Positions 14,113 through 30,666 of a DNA stretch of 64,000 bases are shown here, in pieces. The first letter of the stretch is position 1, and every line of letters begins with the position of its first letter. Origin of the DNA: Atopsyche davidsoni (Eukaryota; Arthropoda; Insecta; Trichoptera; Hydrobiosidae); NCBI GenBank assembly GCA_022113835.1, contig JAILWY010000029.1, forward strand, positions 3,130,001-3,194,000, written 5' to 3'. Below the pieces are notes generated by a model. That model worked only from the letters and a program-made list of their open reading frames with translations, was not told the DNA's origin and did not search any database. A program made the position numbers and the translations under genes.

Positions 14113-14926
14113 AACCTTTATTTTATCAACTTCAGAAACAAACTGTCATATTACCGTAGTTTCTAAACCATGGTGATTATTTATTATTGTCAATATGAAA
14201 TAAACTTTTCAATTCACTGCATAGTTATTTAATTTGTTTCCATCCATCCTAAACCTGATACAATTCATTAAAACAAGAGCCATGTCTTTTTGTTTTGTTT
14301 TGTATTCATATTAAAATTGAAAATAAAAATTTAACAATAATTATACAGCACCAATACGACTTGGTTCAAATTTTAAATTATAGTCAGCGGTCTACCAACT
14401 TCGTATGTATATTAAATTGGATTAATGTTAATCAGATGCGTATTTATTTACCCATGCAGGTATTAGTATGTTTATGTTAATAAGAGAAAATAATTATTTC
14501 TTCTCACAAACTAATTACTTTGTGTGAGACGGGCATCAGAGATGTGCACATGTCTGACAGGCGGTAATATATTATGTTTGTTTATATTCTTGACAGTAGA
14601 CCATAAGCAACTTCTATTTTTAGATACCCTGGCAACACTGATTATCCTATTTTTTTTTTTAAATAATTTTTTTTATTTGTAGGATGGTTGCGTTATGTTT
14701 TAAGTCTTCTGTTTATAATAATTATTTGGTTATAGTTATTTGTTTATATTATTTTTGTTTTTAATTATTTTTGTTTATATTCTGAACAGTCGACCATGAA
14801 CAATTTCAATTTTTTTTTTTTACATGCTGGCCACACTGATCATCCCCTGCCTCCGCTGTCGTCTGTCATGGTCACAGCGCGTAGACGCATTCGTCTTTGC
14901 ATAGGCTTATTACGATATTTTCTACA
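14113..14926 (+). other. Intergenic gap with a duplicated segment
   Basis: After the poly(A) signal at 14199-14204 the DNA is AT-rich. Two related segments, about 14581-14655 and 14773-14846, both read TTTATATTCT, then ACAGT-GACCAT-A-CAA, then CTGGC-ACACTGAT-ATCC. The second lies directly upstream of the ZAD gene start, so it may carry promoter sequence. No TATA box is placed with confidence. Confidence 0.4.
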
Positions 14927-20261
<5,335 letters not shown>

Positions 20262-20744
20262 CAGGTACTATAAATTTTTGTTATCTGGGTGTGTCAGTGG
20301 AGAACATCTTGTTATGAAATTTTGACATCATATTTGAAATGGCCTTTTTATTTTAAATCATCATTTATAATATATTATTTTATTTCGTCACTACGATTAC
20401 GGCAGCCAACAAAGCGAGACACGTCCTCCGCAGCGTCAACAGCGGAATTAGTTGAAGTGGGCTGTAGGCTAATAAAAACTGGATGTTTTATATTGTCGGG
20501 TCAGTTTTGTCTTGAGAGAAGATGTAAAACATTTTTGGAATCAGTATTTCCTCATATTACTGAAGAATCTTATTATTATTTAATTTTTTTTTATTTAGGC
20601 TATACAAACCATGTAATTAACGGTAGGGCTCAGCAAATTCATAGCAGGGTAGTGCATACTCTAAAATATTTTTCTATAAAATTAAAAATACAGTTTTTAT
20701 ACATTTGGATACTGATTATTTTTATCAATATTGACACCAAAATA
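20262..20744. other. 3' UTR of the ZAD gene
   Basis: Downstream of the TAG at 20259-20261 the sequence contains an AATAAA at 20471-20476, suggesting a 3' UTR of roughly 230 bases. Nothing else is seen before the TA target site at 20743-20744 of the adjoining mariner-like element. Confidence 0.5.
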
Positions 20745-21674
20745 TAGGGTGTTTTTTATAGAGGTATAGAATTTAAGTTGGCAACACTGTTTTAACTGGC
20801 GGCCATTTTGTCAGCTGTCAAGGGATTTATGTTTAGTTTGGTTTGGCATTTCAACATGAATAGACTGACGCCTGAACAACGCTTTCAAATTGTGCAAATT
20901 GGGCCAAAAACAAGATTGCCGTTGATCCCGATTTTCATAAGCGAATTTTGTTTAGCGATGAAGCTCACTTTTGGTTGAATGGATACGTCAATAAACAAAA
21001 CTGCCGTATTTGGAGTGATGATAATCCTCAAGTGTATGTTGAGACACCGTTACATCCAGAAAAACTGACTGTTTGGTGTGCTTTATGGGCTGGTGGAATC
21101 ATTGGTCCGTACTTCTTTAAAGACGATGCTGGTCAGGCCGTTACAGTCAATGGTGACCGCTACAGAGCCATGATTACTGACTTTTTCGTTCATCAATTGA
21201 ACAACCATGATGTGCAGGAGCTGTGGTTTCAACAAGACGGCGCAACATGTCACACAGCTCGTGCCACAATTGCTTTATTGAAGGAAACGTTTGGTAACCG
21301 CATAGTTTCACGTTTCGGACCCGTTAATTGGCCTCCAAGATCGTGTGATTTAACGCCGCTAGACTATTTTCTGTGGGGATATGTGAAGTCGCTAGTCTAC
21401 GCCGATAAGCCCGAAACGATTGACCACTTGGAGGACAACATTCGCCGCGTTATTGCCAATATACGGCCACAAATGTTGGAAAAAGTCATCGAGAATTGGA
21501 CCTCCAGACTAGACTACGTCCGAGCCAGCCGTGGCGGTCATATGCCAGAAATCATATTTAAATTATAATGCCAAAAAATTATCTTTCGAATAAAGTTAAT
21601 TTCATGTCAATTTAAAAAAATTATCTTTGTTTTATTCCATTTCAAAGTTCTATACCTCTGTAAAAAAGACCCTA
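20745..21674 (+). mobile_element. Mariner-like element with internal deletion (DD41D-like spacing)
   Basis: Inverted terminal repeats of 27 bp (20745-20771 and 21648-21674) match at 25 of 27 positions and are flanked by TA (20743-20744 and 21675-21676), the Tc1/mariner target duplication. A transposase reading frame starts at ATG 20856 (MNRLTPEQRFQIVQ) but after about 12 codons jumps frame into the catalytic part, so most of the DNA-binding N-terminus is deleted. The catalytic part is open from about 20909 to the stop at 21566-21568. It keeps three Asp landmarks: FSDEAHF, WFQQDGATCH and CDLTPLDYF. By my count 41 residues separate the second and third Asp. It cannot make a working transposase itself but could move if supplied in trans. 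Its closeness to the end of the ZAD gene suggests insertion just past the 3' UTR. Confidence 0.92.
20909..21568 (+). pseudogene. Mariner-like transposase, N-terminally deleted
   Basis: This is the remaining C-terminal two thirds of the transposase, without internal stops. It contains the first Asp in FSDEAHFWLNG, the second in WFQQDGATCHTAR and the third in WPPRSCDLTPLDYFLWGY, followed by the usual GGHMPEIIF end. The start codon at 20856 is in another frame, so the product cannot be translated as one chain; it is scored as broken. Catalysis would be cut-and-paste DNA transposition in the nucleus. Confidence 0.88.
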
Positions 21675-22700
21675 TATTATAATCACTAGACCGATAGAAT
21701 AAATTAATTGCACGGCACGCCACTGGTTCGTGTGATCTTTGGGAAATATACAAGCTTGGGAAGTGATTGTTGTAAAGATCACGATTCACCAACAAATGTA
21801 TTAGGACCGGAGATCACATTTCTTCACGCGGGATTGCTGCCAAGCAAAATCTTATTTATATTTACAATCCGTACTTCAACTTTGAATGTGAAGACCCGAA
21901 AAAGATCCTAAACGGATGTTGAACTATCTATACCCCAAAAATATCGCCAGAGGTCTACCCTCTGGGCTTCTGGAGAAAGTGTGAACTTCTCGTAAATTGA
22001 AACTACCATTACATGTAGCCCATTCCATTTTATCTCTTCGTTTATTTATAAGCTATGTTAACTTAAATGACGCAAGTCAAGATTAGATCTTTACTTTCTG
22101 TTTCAAAACGCATGTACTACATACAAAAAAAAATTATTTTATGATCAAATAAAGAAAATATATGTATTAAGTTGGAGTGTACTGGCTGACGCTGCAATCT
22201 TGCATGCGCTGCGATGCATCCCAATACAACACACCTTCTGATGTAGTCATGAGTTTCGGAGCAACCTTATTATTATTTTTTTTACTTTGGTAATATTATT
22301 GTATAATATTTATATTGAAATTATTATATTTTTATTTAAAAATTATTATAAAGCTCATATTGTTATACCCACATTATATAAAAGAATATTGTTACCATCT
22401 TGTATAGTACTTATTCAAATGTATATAATAAAAGTATTTTCACCATATATTTTTCGATGTTTTCTTTTTATAGCCTCCAGTGTTTCTCTTTCAGATTTCT
22501 TGGCTGTTCGGAATTAATAATATTTAGAAGAATACTTTCCGGCAGTCAAATTTCACCTTTATCTTCGTTAAAGCATTCGGATCAAGTCTTACGATATTTT
22601 CCCACTCAATCAAACTGCGACAAAGAGATTAACGTCATTTATGAAATCACATATAACCTCTTATCGGAAAAAGCTTTTCCTCAAGGGATTTTTCTTATTA
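21675..22700. other. AT-rich intergenic DNA
   Basis: No protein-like frame, RNA gene or clear repeat end was recognised. The segment is strongly AT-rich, especially 22260-22450, with only short random frames. Confidence 0.4.
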
Positions 22701-22807
22701 GTACACCTCACAGCAGAAGTGGCCAACAAGTCGATCGCTGTTAAATATTTATGCCGTTGATCCGGGAGTGCACCTCACACAAGTGCACACAGTGGATACA
22801 AGCTCAC

Positions 22808-23345
22808 TTCTTCTGATGCCTCTCCTCGTTTGAAAATGATGACCATGTAGCGGTCGGTACCACTATGCACCGAGCTACAATAGGGGCTTGTTCGGACAAC
22901 CGCCCCGACCACAAGGTCGAGCTTGTCCGAGCAGGTAGAAACTTTCCAATTTTACAACCAAACAACCCCAGCGATAACGCAACGCGCACAGAGAGACGCA
23001 GGCACTCGACCAGTAACCACGTATAATTCTGTCTTGTCCAATTCATATAAATAAAAGAATACGCAAACATTTCGCCAGCCTTTTGATCTACATCCATAAT
23101 CAACAATCAACATAACATCAACGGCGAAAACCATTTCCCCATTTGGGCCAGTCTCACTAATTTTACCTTACTTCCTCCTTCCAATGCCTTCCGACCTTCT
23201 GCTGCTTTACCAACGTCAGGAGTTCTCTTTCTTTGCGCATCCTGTGCAAGACCCTTTCATTAGTGACGCGGTCAACCCGTGGTATTTTAAGAATTCTCCT
23301 ATATAACCACATATCATTTCAACTACATAAAAAATTGAGACGGCA
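22808..23345 (-). mobile_element. RTE-like non-LTR retrotransposon remnant, interrupted
   Basis: Two pieces, about 22808-22845 and 23132-23345, align with the 48196-48500 fragment: CTTCTGATGCCTCTCCTC, then GGGCCAGTCTCACTAATT, then ACGTCAGGAGTTCTC. On the minus strand this is the 3' part of a reverse-transcriptase ORF. The break between the pieces holds a repeat also found near 39890-40055. It is non-functional. Confidence 0.55.
22955..23130. repeat. Dispersed repeat, copy 1 of 2
   Basis: The sequence from TTTTACAAC through CCCAGCGATAACG, GAGAGACGCAG, ACTCGACCAGTAACCACG and CAACATAACATCAACGGCG recurs with few changes at 39877-40050. Both copies interrupt other transposon remnants (a LINE here, a mariner there), so this is a mobile or recently duplicated unit of unknown class. 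Confidence 0.6.
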
Positions 23346-23469
23346 TAACACTCTAATTCCTGACTTGGGCTACGCTTATGACAACAAGTCAATCGTGGCA
23401 CAAAAGTTGGCCACCCCTGCTTTCTAGAATTGAAAAATACAAAATATCGATAGGCAATTGTCTCCAAGA

Positions 23470-24773
23470 TGTTATAAAATTTTTCTTAGTTGGTTTTATA
23501 TTTGTTATATTATTTACAAAAAATTAAAGCTAAAGTTTTGCTACTCGCCCATAGATGGCAATAATTTAATTTAATTTTTTTATAAATAAAAAAAACATGC
23601 GGCGTTCACACTAGACTGCAATGCGAGTTGAATATAAATCATTTTAGAAACGAAATGTCGCAAACCTGGTCGCATTAGCATTCGGGCATTGTTCCGAGTA
23701 AACTTTATAGGTGTTTTACCTATTTATTTTAGACGCGGTCGCGAAGTCGGTCGTCCGCGAACAAAATAATAAACTCGTCGTTTCTGCGTCGTGTGTATAG
23801 CCGCGGGATAATTTATTGTATCCTGCTTGCACAGAGTCGGACTGAAGAAAAAAAAAACAATATCATTAAATTACGATTTATATTCTTATATTAAATTTAC
23901 ATTAATACGGTAAAAGCTATCACATCGCAATCGCAAGTTGTGGGGGTTACAGCATGTTGCTTAAGTGGTAGCGTAAATGGGTTTCTCTATACTCGTTAAG
24001 GAGTTTGTGTATAAAAACTATAGTCGAAGACTGTTTTTATATCATGAGCCATTAACTAGTAGACGGTTTAATTTTTATATTAGGTTAAATCCGAAATGGT
24101 TGGGAAAAGGGGAGAGGTATAAAAAAAAAAAGTTTTTTTTTTCTATATTTGAGAGCAAGGGTTTTTTGCAATCTGGAAAAATATATTTAAGATGTTTTGT
24201 TTCAAACCGCAAGCTATTTTTTGTATACCTAACTATACATGTTACAGATAAAACGTAATTAAATGTTAGTAAATATTCTTAATTAGTTGATTATTCTAAA
24301 TATTATATTCTATTCTTCATATAAATTAAAAAAGGTCGCTCGGCAGATTATATTTTTATATCACAATAAATAATTCTCAAACTGAGAGAAAACGTTACAT
24401 TTTCTAAGCTAGCGTTAAATTTATCCGAATCAGAAATAGTTCAGATGATATTTTATTTGTTAAAAGTATTGTTTTAAATAATAATATTATATAAATATTG
24501 CCGACTCTTTACGAATAAACTTGCTTTAATTGTATGCCGTAATATAAATCACTTTTTGAGACATTGTTTTTTTTTATTGTAACTGTGTTTTTATTGTAAC
24601 AATATAAAACGTTTGAAAACGACATAAAAACTGATTATTCATTTCAATAGAATTTTGATATGCACGATATTGTTTCTGCATAAATTTACTTCTAAATAGT
24701 TAATAAATTTGAGCAGCTGCTTTAAATGCTGATCGTATGCGGATATCGCACGAAGGTGTGACATTATATGTAT
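23470..24773. other. AT-rich DNA with one inverted satellite relative
   Basis: Mostly featureless AT-rich sequence. At 23936-24005 a single diverged copy of the satellite unit found at 24774-26350 lies on the minus strand (it reads GCTTAAGTGGTAGCGTAAAT and GGGTTTCTCTAT). No genes seen. Confidence 0.5.
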
Positions 24774-25519
24774 AAAAAACAAAAGGCTTTTTGATAAACT
24801 CAATAACGAATATAAAGAAACCCATGCACGCTACCGTGTAAGCCACACCTTGTAAGCCCCACAACCTGCGCGCAGGACACAAACAGTACTGTAAGCATAG
24901 CCCTAACAACGATTATAAATCAACATTAAAGAATCATGTAATTTATTTTTTTATTATATATATATATAAAGGGCTTTTTAAACATATTTTCTCTATAGAA
25001 ACTTAATAATGAAAATAGAGAAACCCATCCACATTAACACCTTAGCTCCGCAACTTGCGCGCAGGACACACACAGTATTGTAAGCACAACCCTAACAACG
25101 ATTGTAAATCAACATCAAAGAATCATTAAATAATTTTTTAAATGTATAAATATATAAATACACACACATATTTTCTTTAAAGATAGAGAAATCCATGCAC
25201 GCTACCACCTAAGCCCCACACCTGCGGGTAAGACTCATACAGCATTATAAGCATAGCTCTTACAACTACTGTAAATTAACATTCAAGAAACATGGAATTA
25301 TTTTTTTGTGAGAGATATATATATATATATATATATAAAGTGTTTTTTACACATTTTTCCCTACACAAACTCAATAACGAAGTTAGAGACACCCATGCAC
25401 GTTACCACCTAAACCACACACCTGCGCGTAGGACACACACACACACAGTATTGTAAGCACAACCCTAACAACGATTGTAAATCAACATTAAAGAATTATG
25501 AAATAATTTATTTATATAC

Positions 25520-25557
<38 letters not shown>

Positions 25558-26350
25558 TTTCTCTAGAGATAGAGAAACCCATGCACGCTACCACCTAAGC
25601 CCCACACCTGCGGGTAAGACACATACAGTATTGTAAGCATAGCTCTTACAACTATTGTAAATTAATATTCAAGAAACATGGAATTATTTTTTTGTGATAT
25701 ATATATATATATAAAGTGTTTTTTACACATTTTTCCCTACACAAACTCAATAACGAAGTTAGGGACACCCATGCACGTTACCACCTAAGCCACACACCTG
25801 CGCGTAGGACACACACACACACAATATTGTAAGCACAACCCTAACAACGATTGTAAATCAACATTAAAGAATTATGAAATAATTTATTTATATACATATA
25901 AATATATATATATATACATATTTTCTCTAGAGATAGAGAAACCCATGCACGCTACCACCATAGCCCCACACCTGCGGGTAAGACTCATACAGCATTGTAA
26001 GCATAGCTCTCACAACTACTGTAAATTAACATTCAAGAAACATGGAATTATTTTTTTGTGATATATATATATAAAGTGTTTTCAATAACGAAGTTAGGGA
26101 CACCCATGCACGTTACCACCTAAGCCACACACCTGCGCGTAGGACACACACACACATACGCAGTATTGTAAGCACAACCCTAACAACGATTGTTAATCAA
26201 TATTAAAGAATCATGTAATTATTTTTATATATATATATACTCGTATATACATATTTTCTCTAAATATAGAGAAACCCATGCCAAGCTACCACTTAAGCCC
26301 AACACCTGCGCGCAGGACACAAACAGTATCGCAAGCATAGCCCTAGCACC
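24774..26350. repeat. Satellite array, nine units of about 160-205 bp with dimeric order
   Basis: Nine units share the core CCCATGCACGCTACCACC, then ACACCTGCG, GGACACA, GTATTGTAAGCA, CCCTAACAACGATTGTAAAT, and a TA-rich spacer. Core starts are near 24821, 25026, 25192, 25391, 25579, 25768, 25943, 26103 and 26275. From the third unit two types alternate: one reads CTGCGGGTAAGAC and AGCTCTTACAACTA, the other CTGCGCGTAGGACACAC and AACCCTAACAACG. This gives a higher-order repeat of about 335-390 bp, present about three times. The array ends about 28 bp before the GC-richer candidate first exon. There is no coding capacity. Confidence 0.9.
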
Positions 26351-26377
26351 AAAAGAAAATAAAGAGTCACGAAAAGT

Positions 26378-26735
26378 GTCAGTGTCGAGTGGGCGGGCGA
26401 GCCGTCGCGGGCTTTCTCGTCCTTCATCAAAAAGCTCAAAAAAATAAACCATCTTCTTCAACTTCAAGGCGGTCAGTCTTCCGGCGCCAGTCTGCGCGAG
26501 CGGTCCCCACGAGCGGTCGCTGCGAGTCGAAACGATCCGAAAACAACACCGAGATATTTATAAACCCGAGTGGGCGTCTCGTCTTCCGACGCTCCTGGCT
26601 CGCGCCACGGCGGACATATTCCAGCATCGTGCCGACTTACCGTGCCAGTGATCCGTCCATTGCAGCCGATCAGTGTTGTGCAATACTTGTGTTTGTATAT
26701 CTTTCGAGGCGCCGCCGACATCGCTGAAGTTAAAA
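26378..26735 (+). promoter_or_regulatory. Candidate promoter and non-coding first exon of the LD-motif gene
   Basis: A GC-rich, CpG-containing island in AT-rich surroundings ends at a strong donor (TTAAAA then GTGAGTAG at 26736). TCAGT initiator-like motifs lie at 26378-26382 and 26670-26674; no TATA box is seen. No ATG-started frame continues across the donor. The next coding gene on this strand begins with an acceptor at 49720 and a 45-base untranslated stretch, so this is its most likely first exon, making intron 1 about 23 kb. The assignment is inferred. Confidence 0.5.
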
Positions 26736-27289
26736 GTGAGTAGTTTCTAGTTTTTTTTTTTTTTTTTTTATGTAACTTTTCTGCGTTGGATGTGTAGAAA
26801 ACGGCGTCTTACTGGTTTCCTGTTGGAGTTGTGAGCTATTCTCGACGCGTTAACGCGACGCTGAAATAAATAGTTTATTCAATTGTTTCACATTAAATTT
26901 AATTACGTTTATATATACATATAAAAAAAACAATAATATTTAGTGTATAATAAATAAAATTTTCATTGCACATATTCATAGACAATAAACTATTAAACTG
27001 TCAAAAAAATTTATCATAGAGCATCTCGAATTACTTTTATAAAATCTTTATTAATTTTGTTTTGGTATACAAGAAATATATTTATATAATTTATATTCGA
27101 TATGCTTAGTTTTTATTAGGATTTTAATGATATCATGAAAGATGAATCTGCTTCCCAATATAGCCGAATCCCTATCGCTCGAGAAGGTCACAATATCTTC
27201 CATCTTGCTTTACAATAAACAGTTGAGATGAGCCGCGCTGCTTCAAAACCAGTTTTCGGTGATCTCGAGTAAATCACACCGAAGGTTAA

Positions 27290-28020
27290 AAATAGTCCGT
27301 CCAAATGTTTTATTATCAATTTTTCATCAGTACTCATAAATCAGTCATTTTGTGATTGTATTTTCTTTGTTATTGCAATTCTTTATGGAAGTCAACTTAA
27401 GACCTGTCATTGCATCAAAATAGTCCGTCAAAATGTTTTATTGTCAATTTTAAATCAATTCTCTTATATCAGTCATTTTAATTCATTTTGTGCTGTATTT
27501 TCTCAGTTAGTGCAATTTTGAATGGAAGTCAACCCAAGAAGTGTCATTGCATCAAAATAGTCTTGTCTAAATGTTTTATCGTTAATTTTAAATTAGTATT
27601 GTGAACATTTTCACAGTTAAGATTTTTTATCTTAAAAATGAAAAATAATCACCACCTTGTAAAGATATTTATTTTATCATTACGTTTTTTTTTGTTACAA
27701 TTTTAGATAGAAGTCTACTCAAAACCCAACAAGTGTACTTTAAACATTTTTACAATTTTTTAATCCTTTTTATCTTAAATATAAAAAAAAATCACTGCCC
27801 TGTACACTTTGCGATAATTTTCAATGTATTTTGATTCATCGACATATTTATATTCATTTCGTCATTGCGTTTTCTACATCATTACAGTTTTAGAACAAAA
27901 ACTCAAGACGTGTCATTGCATAAAAATAGCGTGCCCACATATTTTAAACATTTTCACAATTTTTATACTTTTTATCTTAACACTATATGAGAAACTTTTC
28001 AGTGTATCGTGGCATTTTAT
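27290..28020. repeat. Degenerate tandem repeat inside the long intron
   Basis: About four units of roughly 126-200 bp begin near 27294, 27421, 27560 and 27735. Shared blocks are AGTCCGTC-AAATGTTTTATT, CAGTCATTTT, TGGAAGTCAAC and GTGTCATTGCATCAAAATAG. Divergence rises to the right. It is unrelated to the satellite at 24774-26350. Confidence 0.65.
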
Positions 28021-28463
28021 TTGATTTTCATCTTGTCGAATTGTCTAGAAAATAAGATCGTACGAACAAGATCCAAGCAGATCGGTTGCGTTGAGTCAGA
28101 TTTTTATTGTTTTTTTAGTCTTTTTTTTTAAAGTAAGACATGCCAGTTTGTTTTGAAGCTTGACAATTTACTCGGATGAGCTAATGCTCTTCCGTCTCGC
28201 TTACACCCACTCAAATCTCCGCATGCAATTATGATCTCTCTCTCACTCTCATGCGGGCTCGCAGAGCTAAGCAATGCTCGTTTTCAATATTCACTGACCA
28301 ACTCAAAAATATATATATATATATATATTATTTTACGTAAATATGTTTATAAAAATCGGCATTTATTTTTTAAAATGTTTTTTTAAAATTTTTTACATTA
28401 ACTTGTAATAATCATCGCGTCGATAATAAGGGATGTAAAGTAATACATAGCAATGGACTATAC

Positions 28464-28568
28464 CAGGGGTGGGCAACTTTTATGTACATACAGGTCGACT
28501 TGTTATACAAAATAAAATTTAAAACAACAACACAATTGGCATCGCTATCGACTTGTTGGCCACCCCTG
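28464..28568. mobile_element. 105 bp hAT-like MITE
   Basis: The ends CAGGGGTGGGCAAC and GTTGGCCACCCCTG are inverted relatives, and the flanking 8-mers GACTATAC (28456-28463) and GCCTATAC (28569-28576) match at 7 of 8 positions, as expected for hAT-type insertion. It has no coding capacity. Related ends occur near 22714, 23419, 30080, 30267, 38190 and 38842. Confidence 0.8.
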
Positions 28569-28721
28569 GCCTATACAAGCATTTTATTCGCACCCGTATA
28601 TAATATTAAAAAAAAATTATAATCCTCTAGACTTTCAGATGGTTTTTGTGCCGTGGTTTATTTTGTAGCGGCAAAAAAAGCTGCACGATGAATTATCAGC
28701 CGATGGCTGCTGGTATAGAAG

Positions 28722-28753
<32 letters not shown>

Positions 28754-28833
28754 AACCACTTTTTCGACATTTTTGCTTTCCGCTTTACTCGAATACCTGC
28801 AGCCAAATTGAAGCAAGTGCACTTTGAAACGAG

Positions 28834-28877
28834 ATTGCGACCAGTTTGCGACCAGATTGCGACCAGGTTGCGACCAT
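28834..28877. repeat. 11 bp minisatellite, four copies
   Basis: Four back-to-back copies of (A/T/G)TTGCGACCA(G/T). It lies about 80 bases after a run of 21 A residues (28732-28752). Confidence 0.85.
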
Positions 28878-30079
28878 ATGGCACGAGATCCGCGCGTTAC
28901 GACATTTTCGCGTCGTGGGCCGCGAGCCTATTTGGTTTGCGCAGATTTGCAATGTTGTGTTTTTGCCGTGTGCCTGAACAGGTGTGCAAAGATTCATACT
29001 ATTTAATTTTTAATTAAAAATGGCAGTCCTTGTCCTTTTAAATATTTTGTATTAATTGATAACAATTGAGGCGGCGATGCGTATCATTACAGCATTGTAG
29101 AACTATGCATAAAATTATTTATATATATTTTTCTTACTACCTACACGTGTTATTGAATGTTTGTTGCAAAGTCATTATATATATATATATATAAAGTTTG
29201 CTTCACCTGGGTTCGGACGCAGTCCAGTTTAAAATTACTATGCATATTACTTTATGCCTGTTGAGTCATAATTATGAGTCGATTTGGATTCTTGGGTGTT
29301 GAGTTGCATCAAGCTTTCGGCACTCTGACGTTTCGGCTATTGTGCTAGGACAATCTTCAGGCATTCGCTGGTGTGTATTTGAGACCGTTGTTCTTCTCAG
29401 AGAAGAGTCCTGGGCCAGTCTGACTTCCTGACTTACAATCACTGGGTCAAAAAATATTCTTATTCTCCTAGCTTGACAGTCTTCCATTATGCCATAACAA
29501 GCCTTTGGCCGCCAGTCGGCAACAAAGTAGCGGTTAGGAACATGTGTCACCCGAGCCTTCGTTCCTGGAAGATGGGAACAATGAAATCCGCAGCCATTCT
29601 ATTCATTACGATGAATCGCTTATACGATTGGATGTATCTCACAGTCATATTCTTGGATGGAAACGCGGCTGAAGCAGGCGGCCGGTCACCGTGATTTACG
29701 GGTGATGTCAGCCTCATGAGCTGACGCGTGCCTCCAACTCCAAAACATTCTCCACGAGTGCAATTCTCGGCTCTGCGTCATGGTACTATTTAGCACCGAC
29801 GAAGAAATGCAACGCATCCACGTTTTTTCACCTTCGTCGCCCGCTTGACCTTGTATTTATTTTAAGATTTTTCTTAAACCGGCTGCGAATCGTATGTTTT
29901 ATTTAAAAAAAAAAAAAAAAAAAAAAACACTAGTCAACACCTGATAGTCATTACATAGAATATTACAAAAAAGATTAAACATCAAAGGTCAAAAATTATT
30001 CGAGTTGTTTTGACAATTTTATTTTCAAACCTCTCCCCTATTTTAAGGGTGTATTCAGTTTCAGTTCATATAGAGCGTT

Positions 30080-30267
30080 CAGGGGTGGCCAACCCAAATG
30101 ATCTTGCGGGCCACTAGACACTTTTTGGGAGTGAAAAATTGAAACATAATGAGTTATTATTATTGTGTTCTTGCATGTAAAAAAACGAGTATATTTTTTG
30201 AAACATTAGTTTTCACTACTTTGGCCATTATAAAATAAATATATTTTGCGCGGGTTGGCCACCCCTG
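30080..30267. mobile_element. 188 bp hAT-like MITE
   Basis: CAGGGGTGGCCAACCC at the left pairs with GGGTTGGCCACCCCTG at the right as a perfect 16 bp inverted repeat. The interior is AT-rich and non-coding. The 8 bp flanks do not match, so the insertion may be old or the outer ends rearranged. Confidence 0.75.
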
Positions 30268-30536
30268 ATCAAGACTTAAACTGACTGCTCAGTAGCGTCT
30301 CCGTTTGCGTTATTTGATAATCATAAAAAAAAACGAATTGCCTTCATTGTGTATCTGTAACGCGATGCTCCGATATTGCCTACACACTCCGCAACGAAAC
30401 CAACAATCGAACGGCAGCGAGCCGATACTGATTAACGGCGTGTCTTAATAAAAATCTTCGGCGTGTCAGTTTGTGTTGTGGCACGTGTAGGCAGCTTTAA
30501 AGTCCGCCGGTGAGCCCCCACGCGACGCCCCCAGCC

Positions 30537-30572
30537 GCCCACGCCCACGTCCACGCCCACGCCCACGCCCAC
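30537..30572. repeat. CCCACG short tandem repeat
   Basis: About six copies of the hexamer CCCACG with one variant (TCCACG), within a GC-rich patch at about 30490-30580. Its reading frame gives only Ala-His repeats and has no support as a gene. Confidence 0.8.
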
Positions 30573-30666
30573 GAGAACATTCTAGAAGCCTACCTGAGCT
30601 CTGGTCACTCTACCCGAGGCGTCGTCAGAACGGAAGTGATGAAAGACCAGACCGCTGACACTATAC

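Larger units (their letters stand above)
22714..23419. mobile_element. Short hAT-like element split by other repeats
   Basis: The left end (CAGAAGTGGCCAACAAGTCG) and the right end (GTTGGCCACCCCTG, ending at 23419) are inverted relatives of the termini of the 105 bp element at 28464-28568. Between them lie a LINE fragment and another dispersed repeat, so the short element appears to have been a landing site. The 8 bp flanks match only at about 4 positions, so the outer boundaries are tentative. Confidence 0.5.

Noticed and set aside
24774..26350. Regularly spaced repeats resembling a CRISPR array
   Set aside because: Units are 160-205 bp and spacers are TA-rich parts of the same repeat, in a eukaryotic context without cas genes.
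28646..29017. 123-codon frame with a poly-Lys tract
   Set aside because: The Lys tract is the translated A run at 28732-28752 and the rest is the TTGCGACCA minisatellite; there is no domain.
29272..29550. 92-codon minus-strand frame with a CCTGAAGATTGTCC motif
   Set aside because: The motif hints at a Penelope-like or other repeat, but neither ends nor reverse-transcriptase motifs were found, so no element is called.
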